Shown: in pieces, positions 23,609 through 33,480 of the stretch
Layout of the letters: each line of letters starts with the position of its first letter
Position numbering within the stretch: the stretch's first letter is position 1
Source: Galdieria partita
Taxonomy: Eukaryota > Rhodophyta > Bangiophyceae > Galdieriales > Galdieriaceae
Reading direction: 5' to 3'
Assembly: GCA_025991245.1 (NCBI GenBank)
Contig: BQMJ01000002.1
Coordinates: 1 to 64,000 of the forward strand
DNA length: 64,000 bases
Notes under the pieces: generated by a model
Told to the model about the DNA's origin: nothing
Database searches by the model: none
Seen by the model: the letters and a program-made list of their open reading frames with translations, nothing else
Translations under genes and position numbers: made by a program

Positions 23609-24502
23609 ATGATTCTTTCTATGGTTTGTCAGTATGTGGAAAAAGTGACTATCCGTTCCGATAGCAAACCTTATAGGAACTTGAGTTTATCTTGTAATAG
23701 TTGGGTTCGGTTGATTGGAGATGAATTTGATCCTCCAATGAAAGAGTTTACTCATTCCTGTTGGATATACCGGAAGAACGAGATCCTCGATTTGACTATA
23801 TTTTTGTGGGTATAGTAAATTCTCAATGGCATATATACTTTTTTCAAGTATCTATATCTTCATTTACAACCATAATCGTGACTCTGCTACTATTGAAAAC
23901 TCCTTTTTACCACCTTCTTTCAAGAAAGTTTTATTCAGTTTCACAGAATCGGTTAGTTCATGAACTAGTAGTACAAAGAGTGAGCAAAAATGAACAAAGC
24001 GTTCCAATTGTTTGGAAAGAAGTAGTAAGACGATCGGTCACGATAAGTTGATACAGAGAGAAGCAACAGGCAATTGTCAATTACTAAGCATATTTTGCTT
24101 CTTTTTGAAACAGGAATTTACTATTACGTTAGAAGAAGATGATTCTGGAAGGATTGTAGATTTTCGTCTATTGGATTCCAAAGGTGTGGATTGGCGTCAG
24201 TGCATGAATTCACACAAAGAGAATTCTGAAAGCTCGCAGAAAGTTACTTTTTTGCTATTGCTCATGAGCTTTTTTCTTGAACTGCATGAATAGTTTGTTA
24301 CTTGAGTGCTTTCGGTTGAATTGACATTCCAAAATTATCTTTTTTCAGTTCTATAGAAAATGATAATGTTTATCAAAGATTGATAAGCACCTGTCAAGAA
24401 ATTTCTCTTCATGTCTCTCCTCGAGTAGCTGCTGCGATGAAATGTACATTCCGCCGTTGTTCTACTTTTTTAAATATAGAGAATGTTACTTTGATTTTCT
24501 GA
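23609..24502 (+). CDS. Possible multi-exon gene, unrecognised
   Basis: A chain of protein-like segments starts 26 bp after the second ATPase gene. Candidate exons in one phase are 23,609-23,809, 23,947-24,024 and 24,114 onward, the last containing FTITLEEDDSGRIVDF; all junctions have GT/AG and keep frame. A further coding-like segment (about 24,350-24,502, with VYQRLISTCQEI) follows a strong ttttttcag site, but its link to the previous exon is unsure and may use a GTGCAT donor near 24,199. I do not recognise the product. It could instead be the remains of a gene broken by rearrangement near the duplicated segment. Confidence 0.4.
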
Positions 24503-25039
24503 CTTTAAGCTTATCGTAGTCAAAGTTGTCCATATTTTCGAGTGACCTTACTTATTCGTCAAATTGTGGTATTCTTTTCTTGATACACTAAACTGTTGCT
24601 ATTTAGGACTGGCTTTATGTTTCTTGTGAGAATTCTGCCTTATAATTGGTCCTCTTCATAAAACCAAAAGAACACCTTAGTGGGCCAAAAAGCTTGTAAT
24701 CTTTCAAGTTGACTCTGCACTCAACAACGTGGACACATAATTTGCAGTGAAGACCAGGAACAAGCAGCAAGAGTTGTTTTTAAAATACACGCCACAGGGA
24801 TAGTCAATATTGATATATCGAAATAGAAACCAGAAACTATTGGAACTCGCGGTTGCGGGCTGGTCGTGGCTGGTTTGAATGTTACAACACAAAAGAAAGC
24901 AAATGGATAATAAAACTTCTATAACAACTTCTAATAAACTGCGTTGAGCGTCAAAATCTTGGCAATCCAACTTCAAACACAATCTCCAAAGATTCTTCTC
25001 CCTTCCAATCACATTGTGATGAGCCAGGACTTGTCGAAC
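24503..25039. other. Spacer, possible exon remnant on the minus strand
   Basis: A minus-strand open frame (24,704-25,012, 102 codons) begins at GTG and starts with a protein-like stretch (NLWRLCLKLDCQDFDAQR) that becomes low complexity. It stops just short of the duplicated segment. It may be part of a gene truncated by the duplication; I do not support it as a complete gene. Confidence 0.3.
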
Positions 25040-25400
25040 ACTCTGGAACTATCAACTTGTAGTTTCGTTTTATTCTACTCATAAACCCAAGAAGAAAATG
25101 TGGAAGGTAAGATGTAATTTATTCCAAGAAGGAATGGAGAGTATTCTATCAAGTCAAAAGGTGAACATAAATTGCAGCCATGACTGTTATTGGATTGAAT
25201 GAATGCTCCTAGAGGATATTGACCTTATTTTTCAAGAAGAAAGATACGCACGCCTTCCTAAAGAAGATTGTGCAAAGTTGTAACGGAATCATAGAATACC
25301 GATTGATCATGAATCGGGACAAAATGATTGTACTCAAATATAGTCATTTAAAATTGAATCATTTCAAGTTGTACCACTCAATCAATCAGTCATTATAATC
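25040..25400 (+). repeat. Duplicated segment, copy 2 (partner at 20.54-20.88 kb)
   Basis: Direct repeat of 20,541-20,880, with an extra insertion near 25,150-25,175 (tcaagtcaaaaggtgaac). The 26-codon frame is again open and ends at the equivalent stop codon. Downstream similarity fades after actcaatcaatcag. Confidence 0.75.
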
Positions 25401-25679
25401 AACGCAAGCTAACTTGTCATCATTTTACATTTTCGTATCTCTGTTGTGGTTACTCCAGCATTCACAGTTAGACTTGGGCTGTAAGTTTTGAGTAGAAACT
25501 TCATTTCATCAGTTGCCTCGAAACAAGTCACAGCAAGAATTAGGTTTGCTAGCAGTTGGATTCCAGATCTCAACTAAATTTGTAATAGAGAAATAGGGTT
25601 GATGAAGACATGCAGTGTCATTGACTGTTCAAAAATCAGGCATAGTCAACTATAGTTCGTCTTTTTCACTTTCACAAGA
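25401..25679. other. Spacer between duplicated segment and repeat B-like copy
   Basis: AT-rich sequence without an open frame of note. Nothing recognisable. Confidence 0.35.
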
Positions 25680-26100
25680 GTCTCTTAATAGACAAATGTT
25701 GACATATGGAAATTGCAAACTATTCAACAAACACAAGACATAGCTGAGAATCTAGTTGGATCACTGCAAAATATCTTCAAAGCGGAGTTTCAACCCTATT
25801 TCACAAGACTCTGTAGAACAATTCCCTAATAAAACTACTTTCAAACAACACCCATTCAAATAAAGCTGACTCATAGCAAGTCTTACTGGATCAATTGCTA
25901 AAACTCAGTGCAAGTTTGGAACCTTCTATCACGACATTATTCTCGAAATAAATACAGTTGATTTTCGCTTGAATACTAGAGACTACAAAGCAGATACTGA
26001 AAGTTGAGTGGAAACCAATGTTCAAAATGAATCGTTGACTGCTCAAATGAATTCAAAGAGAGGTAAAAACTCGACTTGTAGAACCTAAAAGAAAGTCCTC
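25680..26100. repeat. Possible fourth, highly diverged copy of repeat family B
   Basis: The order of short landmarks resembles the family at 11.9-17.6 kb: agagtctcttaatagacaaatgttgac, then acaagactctgtag, then A/C-rich sequence. Similarity is weak and read by eye only. Confidence 0.35.
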
Positions 26101-26485
26101 CGAACTGACAATGCCAACAACAAAATTAGAAGCAAACTTTATACCCAAAGTTATTATCACACTAAAAGAAACAAGCAAACAAACTATCTACTCAAGACGA
26201 CAAAGTTTCCCAAATATGTTGTGTTTGTTGAATTTACACAATGTTCTGGAAGTGAGTCAATCCGTTATTTGTCCACTGTGAAAACAAATAACTATGTCAC
26301 AGGGAAAACAACAAAGTCAATTGCAAGTAGGACTATACTATAAGCTCTCATACGTAGCCTATACACTACTCTTATAGAACAGCTTAAACTTTCTTCAAGA
26401 ACTTTTGTTGCACTGAAATGATTCCCTCAATTGGATTATTGTTGTGTGATTCGGTGATCTGTTGTGGTTGTTGCGAGTTTACAGA
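26101..26485. other. Upstream region of the third ATPase gene
   Basis: A/C-rich spacer with no gene. It should contain the promoter of the ATPase that starts at 26,486. No clear TATA box seen. Confidence 0.35.
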
Positions 26486-29128
26486 ATGAACACTATTCGT
26501 ATTGAAAGTATCGAATTTCCCCTTGTCAATAGAGAATCAGCTGTCTTGCAAGTTATAGAAAGTTTCCTATTATCATACCCTTTGAGACGAGATGGTACTT
26601 CGAGAAATCCTCGACCTCACATATGCTATGCACCTCAAATGTATGGGAGTGGCAAAAGCGCTTTTGGACAGCATTTCCATTGGTTCCTTTCAGTCAACAA
26701 AGAGAACTTGTTGCAATATTTAAAAAATTTTTGTTGCTTACCTGGCTTTGAGAAGGGGGAGAATGTAGGAGAACGTGCTCTACACGCGCTGTTAAACGAG
26801 ACTTTATATGTTATGTTGAATCTTCTCTATGTGCCAAGAGGAACATGTTTTGAAGATACACTTTTGGAGTGGATAAGCGAGGAGGCACTTGCCCAGTTTC
26901 CCAACGGTGCAGATTTACTTTCTCAAGTTCTTTCCTATATCGGTAGTCCAAAGGAATGGCTACAGAAACTCTTGCAAGTAACCAAGAAACGTTATTTATA
27001 TTTGTTTATTGACGAAATTGGACTTTTAGAAGAATACGATTTCACATTGTTTAAGGATTTGATGGTTACACAAGGAACAAGTCGAGTGCACAACGTGTAC
27101 CGTGCCTTTTTTAGAGTTTTGTCAATTGTTGTAAGTCAACCTTTTGTCATTTGTATTGTTGCGGGGAGATCGAACTGTATAATTAGTAGAGAAGAAGATG
27201 CAATACCTTCCCGAATAACGTTCAATTTTCTTCGGCTGGATCCTTTTTCAGAAGCAACTATCAAGTACTTTATACAGAATGTTACTTGTCATAATGAACC
27301 TATTCAAAAAGTATTATTTCCTAGTCATCCTGAGGGACACGATTGGTTCTTCAAACAAGTGTATGATTATACAGGTGGTGTTCCCTTTTATGTTGTTCAT
27401 GTTTTAAATGAATTGGGAAAGAGATGTGAACGTTGGAATAGTTTTCGTGATCTTTCAGAGAATGAAATGAAAGAGAAAATGGAAAGAATTGCTCCGAATT
27501 TTTCTCTCGTAGTAATTCTTTCTCGTATGACACCCGAATCAATGATTGTTTTTTCTTCTATGCTTCTTGCGAGTATATTTGAATTTCGTATTCCAAAGAG
27601 AGAGATTCTATTTGGTGGTTTAGGAAGTTATCCTGAATATGTTTTGGATATTGCCAACCATTTCGGTTTTTATTATGTGAGTTGCTCGAGAAACGAACAA
27701 GACGAAGCAAGCAGGATACTTGTTGAAGACAACTATGAAACATTTTTCAAGTTGGTTTTTCCAAAGATTGTACTAAAGCATATTCAATCGCGATATTGGA
27801 ATATTCCTCCTTTTCGTTTTATTTGTAGTTTATTTTCATCGATCAGTCGATTGGATTCACTTTCCAGTCGTGGTTTCAAATTTGAAATTATATTTACTCT
27901 TATTCTTTATGTTCGATGGTGTTTCTGTTCCAAACTAGGAGAATTGAGTATATTTCGACATAGTTTGGTAGAACATATATCAATACAATCTTCTCAAACC
28001 ATTGACAGTTTAAAAGTGGATCCTATTCCCAATTATGTTCCAGCATTTAGTTCGACAATGAGTGGAATCCATAGTGGTAACGAAGAAACTTACCATATCA
28101 CTGCTTGGAAACCATTTTTTGAAAAGTATTTATTCAAAGATGGAATATTTATTCCTATTCGACAAAATTCCAATGGACCCGATGTTCTTATTCGAGTAAC
28201 AGATATGAAAGACAATTCTTTCCTTGCTATTCAAGGTGATTCTTCTTCGGAGCAAGCACCGATGGAGACTGAAACCACCAAGAAGAGAGTATATTTGATA
28301 GGCATTGCATTGAAATGTTTCCAGTTGTCAAGTTCTGGTGTTGGACGTTCAATGATTAAGGCAGAAGTTGCTAAATTTTTACATCCAGTGGCGTCACAGC
28401 TTGAATTGGCTCAGAATAATTTAAGAGCCATTCAGTTGATTGTAAGCGACAAGTATACTGAAGAAGTTTCCAGACAATTTAGGAATAATCAGAATTGGAT
28501 ATTGAATAGTGGAGTTTATTATGAAGACAAGAATAATAATATTGTTTACAGTTCTATCAACTCTGAGATACAACCACAGAATATACGAGAAGAATGGTTA
28601 TGGATACCTCCTCATTGTCAAGTTGTAGTATGTTCAACAACATCTTTGCGAACTTTTTTAGGTTGCAAGGCTAGTGAAGATCTTGAAAGAGTATTTGGAG
28701 AAAATTCTGGTTGTTTGGAACAACTGAAACCACTTTATGATTTGTTGAGCAATTCGTTTGTAGATTTATTAAGACGTATTCCATTTGAAGAATATGAAAG
28801 GAATAGTGGAAGGATGGAAAGAAGAAGTACTCGTCCAAGGATGGATATGAATGTGATGCAAGTGGAAGATACTAGAGGAGAATCAACTATTTCTGTTCCG
28901 AGCTCAGTGCAAGTTTCTTTTGACTGGATGAACTTTCTGAAAGTATATTGTCATTTAACTGAGGAAGAATCAACTCAATGTTACGAATGTCTATGCAAGT
29001 TTTCGGAGCGAGACATGGGAGTCATAGACTCGACCATATTAGAGCAGATGGGTATTGATGATTCCTTGTTACGAGTAAAAGTTGTTGCTGGTATGAGAAC
29101 TTATATAAAAGATAGGCAAAGTACCTGA
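26486..29128 (+). CDS. STAND/archaeal-type ATPase, nuclease-like domain, SAM domain
   Basis: Intronless gene of 880 codons; the frame is open from 26,462 but the first ATG is MNTIRIE at 26,486. Domain order: an entry segment PLVNRESAV, Walker A MYGSGKSAF (Lys near 57), Walker B LYLFIDEIG (Asp-Glu near 176-177), FVICIVAGRSN, and YTGGVPFYV, each matching a motif of the 18 kb protein. The region 555-615 has a PDVLIRV strand with Asp near 566 and Lys near 610, the same nuclease-like layout as its paralogue (PD then x-x-K) with a longer insert between; the motif is not canonical. Residues ~815-880 look like a SAM domain (DWMNFL, FSERDMG, LEQMGIDDSLLRVKVV), a fold that often drives self-assembly. 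A P-loop ATPase that assembles and acts on nucleic acid is inferred; the biological role is unknown. Confidence 0.85.
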   Translation: MNTIRIESIEFPLVNRESAVLQVIESFLLSYPLRRDGTSRNPRPHICYAPQMYGSGKSAFGQHFHWFLSVNKENLLQYLKNFCCLPGFEKGENVGERALHALLNETLYVMLNLLYVPRGTCFEDTLLEWISEEALAQFPNGADLLSQVLSYIGSPKEWLQKLLQVTKKRYLYLFIDEIGLLEEYDFTLFKDLMVTQGTSRVHNVYRAFFRVLSIVVSQPFVICIVAGRSNCIISREEDAIPSRITFNFLRLDPFSEATIKYFIQNVTCHNEPIQKVLFPSHPEGHDWFFKQVYDYTGGVPFYVVHVLNELGKRCERWNSFRDLSENEMKEKMERIAPNFSLVVILSRMTPESMIVFSSMLLASIFEFRIPKREILFGGLGSYPEYVLDIANHFGFYYVSCSRNEQDEASRILVEDNYETFFKLVFPKIVLKHIQSRYWNIPPFRFICSLFSSISRLDSLSSRGFKFEIIFTLILYVRWCFCSKLGELSIFRHSLVEHISIQSSQTIDSLKVDPIPNYVPAFSSTMSGIHSGNEETYHITAWKPFFEKYLFKDGIFIPIRQNSNGPDVLIRVTDMKDNSFLAIQGDSSSEQAPMETETTKKRVYLIGIALKCFQLSSSGVGRSMIKAEVAKFLHPVASQLELAQNNLRAIQLIVSDKYTEEVSRQFRNNQNWILNSGVYYEDKNNNIVYSSINSEIQPQNIREEWLWIPPHCQVVVCSTTSLRTFLGCKASEDLERVFGENSGCLEQLKPLYDLLSNSFVDLLRRIPFEEYERNSGRMERRSTRPRMDMNVMQVEDTRGESTISVPSSVQVSFDWMNFLKVYCHLTEEESTQCYECLCKFSERDMGVIDSTILEQMGIDDSLLRVKVVAGMRTYIKDRQST

Positions 29129-30097
29129 GTTTTTTATATCCAAGTTTCGCTTACTTTTGATTTTCTCTGTCACACTTTATGATCTTTATAGAGTTGAATA
29201 AATGTGGAGGATATGACAAAGCTGTCAGTTGTTCACTTCTTATATAATACTCAACATCTTGTAGTGTATCATACAGGAGAATGACTTGGAAGACACAAGT
29301 TCATTTGTTTCAACATTTATATCTCTTTCTCTGAAAGTATTTCACATATGGTATTCGCTATTTGAACTATGCAATATTCTCTTTTTTGGACTGAAATGGT
29401 TCTCGTGACGATATCTCTCAAGCCCTTAGGTCTCTGTTGTGCTACCCTTTATGGAAAAGAACAGTTACTTTGATCAACCGAAATTGACAAAAACAGCATA
29501 AAACAAGTTTCTATTGTCTATAACGGTTGTAAAATAAGTGACAAAGAGATCAAGCTGCAGTAGAAACTATTCCGATTGGGACCTTTTTCCTTGAGTGGGC
29601 TTGAATAACATCTCTTTATCTAGATAGTTCAAGATACTTGTACAAGATTATTTGTGAAAACTTAAAGCGCTATAAACGAGGTCTTTGAAAACTGGTATCT
29701 TCCAAGAGAGAGAGACACACAGGAGTCAAAGTAGTAAAGTACAACTGCAGAGAAAAGTACCGCCCTGCAAGGACCAAACACAAATGTCTCCAAATACTAT
29801 GCTCTGAGATGATATATCTACCTCTTTTGATCTCGCATATCTACTATGAATACAAGAGTCGTTCTCGATAGAGATATATCTCGTTCTTAAAGCCTAATAA
29901 CTGTTGAATACAACAGCTGGAAAGGTTTTTGGACGAACGAAGACACATCACAAGCTTCTGCTCAACATATGTTTCAAAGACACTCTTTCTGAATTCAACA
30001 ACAGAAAGTACAACACCCGATGCACAAGTATAGAACTAGGTGTCCTTTGGAATATCCTTTTTGACGTGGCCCAAAGACAATCGTTCATTGACAACTT
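29129..30097. other. Spacer between subtelomeric cluster and core genes
   Basis: About 970 bp separating the ATPase cluster from the dense gene region. It contains short open frames with no recognisable product and a small GA tract near 29,707. I see no repeat copy. Confidence 0.45.
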
Positions 30098-31836
30098 ATG
30101 AATCAAGATGTATGGAAACGAGAGCTTTCATGCAAAATATCTGCACTGTTGCATAATATAGAAAGTTCAAAACATTATGTCACTGAAACTTGGAACTCTG
30201 GTTGCTCTCTACAAGAACTCATGAAGAAGGGTGAGGAATTGTGTTCTAGTTGGACCTCTAGAATACAAGAACTGGAAGAAGAAACCGTACGATTACGAAA
30301 AGAAGCCAATCGTTGTCACTCCAAAATATATCAGTTGGAAGAACAACTAGAAGAATCCCGTGTAGAAGAACAAACTATGCGTGAAAACTACGAGTCAGAG
30401 ACCTATAAGAGGAAACAAACTGAATATAGACTCCAACAAATAGAAAAGCAGCTAAAAACTCAGAAAGAAACTCTACAAAGGGAAACTTTAGAAAAAGATA
30501 GTGCTTTAGTACAAATTCAAACGTTACAGTTAGAAATTGAAAACTTGAAGAACAGACTTTGTACTAGCGAGACAGAATACAAGTGGCTTCAGAACGATTT
30601 TATTTTGCTCGAGCAATCACGAGATGAAGCACTGCAACACTTATCAAGAGCGAAAAAGGAATTGAAAGACTATAGAGAGTGGAGAAGGCATTTTGAACAA
30701 AATTATGAGAGTATTCAAATGCGTTTAGAGTCCATGTGTGAAGAAATGAAGCAGTTGCAATGGAAATTGGATAAAGCAGAGAATTTACAGGACGGTTCTG
30801 AATATTTACAAGTGCAAAGCGAGGATACTGGGAATGCTGACTTAGCAATGGGAATGGACAAGGGCGATATTGATTCTCGGTCCAGCAAGGTAGGAATCCG
30901 TATAAGAAAAGATAATCATCTCTTTGTATAAGATTTTGTTTTATAGGAATCTTCCGAATGCGAAAGTTGCTTATACAAGTTGGACACTCTTGTGCAACGT
31001 GTTTCTTCTCTATCTTTAGAAGATAGAAATGAAGTAAAGTGTCCTATGTGTGAACAGATGAGAAATGTTCAAGACAATTTACAACATGAGAATGAAGAAT
31101 TGCGAAAGAAATTGGAGCGAGCAACCTTGTCCATGGAAGAATTATTGGAAGAGTTGGAGAATAAGGAATATTCCGAATGGACTTGCGGGCTGCAGAATGC
31201 TTTGGATGATGCTATGATTATTATAAAAGGAGAAGTATGCATTTTAGTTTCATGTTGCTTGGAGTTGTTACTTTTCTACTTCTGTAGGTTATAACTCTGG
31301 ATCAGCAAGGAATGGCAAATATTTCAAAGATGGTTTCCAAGTTGGAAGCTTACCATGCTTCTTTGAGAAAAGATCCTAATCATTTATTCAAAGTTGCCCA
31401 TGCCATCATTAAAAAGTCTATTGTAGATGTACAGTATCAGCCTTCCAAACCAGGCGAATTGTGGCAAGTTAATGATGAGTCTCTACAAAAGATTCGCGAA
31501 CATGACAAAGTTTACTTGTTTCGACGTTTACAGGTACCTTATATATCTACAGTTTGTATTAGGAAATGATTGGTGATCTTGCAATTGCAAACAGGAACTT
31601 GTTATTGCTTATGATAATATGGACAAAGTAGTTCGTGATGATTTGACAACTGCAAAAGAAATAGTAAGTTGGATGAACAGTTCGACGCTAACACTGAACT
31701 GAAAACAAAGATTGTCAATGCACGAATTCTTTTAAAGTTAGCTCGTCTCTGCAAGAAAGCATTGGTCAATCGAAAGGGAGATAGGAAAATTTCTAAAAAT
31801 TCGCAAGTGAATGACACAAAACTTTGTACGTCCTAA
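30098..31836 (+). CDS. Coiled-coil protein with Cys pairs, unrecognised
   Basis: Exons: 30,098-30,889, 30,947-31,234, 31,288-31,533 and 31,595 onward; introns of 57, 53 and 61 nt, all in phase 0. The first exon is almost entirely coiled coil (EELE, RLRKEAN, LQQIEKQLK heptads). Exon 2 begins with C-x-x-C (ECESC) and then CPMCEQM, which could form a small zinc site, followed by more coiled coil. In the last exon the frame with DDLTTAKEI ends soon after, but a one-base shift continues into a convincing tail (FDANTELKTKIVNARILLKLAR) ending at 31,836. That implies a single-base indel in the assembly or gene, or an unusually short 17-nt intron. No family recognised; a scaffold or tether role is a guess from the coiled coil alone. 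Confidence 0.7.
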
Positions 31837-31879
31837 TTATTGTCTTATGAAATCTTACAGTATGGACAATCAATTGGGC

Positions 31880-33441
31880 TCAATAACGATGAGAGGATGC
31901 TCTAGGAAATGAAAGATGTACACAGCAGCCTGGTAAGCCCTTTGCTTCTTTCCTTGCCAACTTGTGGAGTTTTCCTGGAGAAGTAATGCTGAGGCTTCCT
32001 TTCATTTTCTGTACCATTTCGAAAGCAATAGATAGACCAAGACCATTTCCTGGAGTTGTTGTATTGGAAACTACGTTGCTTGCTCTATATCCTCTGTCCA
32101 AAACTTTTACAAGTTCCACTTGAGGAATTCCCAAACCTGTATCACAAATATCAATCGAAACACAACTTTGCTTACTATTCTATAGATTGACTATCAAACA
32201 TCATTATAAAAACTGGTTTATCCCAAGCTTACCCAGTAACAATCAACTCTTATGACACCACCAGTCGGTGTAAATTTAACAGCATTCTCACAAATGTTTG
32301 AGATAACTTCTCTAAGCATTTGTTCATCTACTAAACAAGGTGGCATGTCTGGCTCTAATTTGGATGAAAATCTGATCCCTTTTTCTCGAGCAAAATATCG
32401 AACGCTTGATAATACTGGTTGAATAACATCTTTGATCCAACAAAGATGCAGATGGATACTATTTTGACTTTTCATATTTTCCGCTTCTCCACTATCGTTG
32501 GAAGCCTCCAATTGATTGGGAATAGTTGAGGCAACTGAACCTGATGCTATATTACTCAGCAATCTTTCGTTTACATTTTGTAATGGAGAAAGCAATTCTT
32601 GCAGCCTATCTGCCTGAAACAGAATGTTCTGGACTAATTCCTTATTGATGTCTTCATTTGGAAGTCGTTTCAATAGCAACTTTGCAAATGTTTTCATTGC
32701 CATCAAAGGACTTTGTGCTTGATGAACTAAATTTGAAAACAACTTTTGTATTTTGGGTAACTGAACTGTTGCTGTAGGATTCATTTGCCATCTCAAGTTC
32801 AATGTACAAGCTATGGCAACAGTTTTGGCAGATTGAAGAATTTGATATTCTTCTTCTCTAGTCCAAACATGTTTCCCTTTCTTTCCTATTAATAATAAAC
32901 CCACAACGACTCTATCATAGTGAATGGGTACAGTTACATAACCATCTTCCAAATGATAGATGATTCCTTCTCGAAATGAAACAAAAGGATAATCAGGTAA
33001 TAAATAGGACGGTTCCATTCCTCCAGGTAAAGGAGGCGGTTGATGCAAAATAAAAGGCAACGATCCCTGATCCTTCTCTACCACCCAGATAGAGCTTACA
33101 CCTGGAAAACTACATACAGGTATAAACTCAAGAGTCCCAGAAAGGTCATTCTCTTTTCGAAAAAATAATACAAAATTATCGACGGCTAAGGATTCTTCTA
33201 AAATCCTAAACTGGGCTTCACAAAGGGAATGGAGCTCAGAACTCAACAGTCCCTTTGTCCAACTTCCACTCTTGTTGGATTGTTCGGATATTTCAGCCAA
33301 AGAATAGAAACGTAATATCGGAGAACTTTTCTTTAGACAAAAATACCTCTTCCATTGACATCTACTGCAACTATTGGATATTCTCTTCAAGCTGTATAGT
33401 TGCTGATGAAAACTTACAGTCCAAGTAGGAAATGCCAACAT
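31880..33441 (-). CDS. CSK: Chloroplast sensor kinase (CSK-like histidine kinase)
   Basis: Two exons on the minus strand: 33,441-32,233 and 32,179-31,880, with a 53-nt intron; 502 residues. The first ~45 residues are basic and Ser-rich, consistent with a plastid presequence. The middle (about 60-210) has the size and pattern of a GAF sensor domain. A dimerisation/phosphoacceptor helix follows with LVHQAQSPLMAMK, keeping a His at the expected position, then an N box (ENAVKF), and in exon 2 a G1 box (DTGLGIP) and G2 box (GNGLGLSI). This architecture matches the cyanobacterial Hik2/plastid CSK family that links plastoquinone redox state to plastid transcription. The start codon lies only 39 bp from that of divergent NFS1. 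A different plastid or mitochondrial histidine kinase is possible but less likely. Confidence 0.75.
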
Positions 33442-33480
33442 AAATTCACAATTGTGAAGGAATATTCTTGATTAGAGGAA
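33442..33480. promoter_or_regulatory. 39-bp divergent intergenic region (CSK/NFS1)
   Basis: Only 39 bp separate the two start codons of genes running in opposite directions. Unless transcription of one starts inside the other gene, promoters and 5' leaders must overlap. No TATA box is visible. Confidence 0.4.

Noticed and set aside
1-30000. Retrotransposon, transposase or reverse-transcriptase genes in the subtelomere
   Set aside because: I searched the frames for reverse transcriptase, integrase and transposase motifs and saw none; no long terminal repeats were recognised.
30600-30848. 82-codon minus-strand frame opposite the coiled-coil gene
   Set aside because: Shadow of the real plus-strand coding exon.
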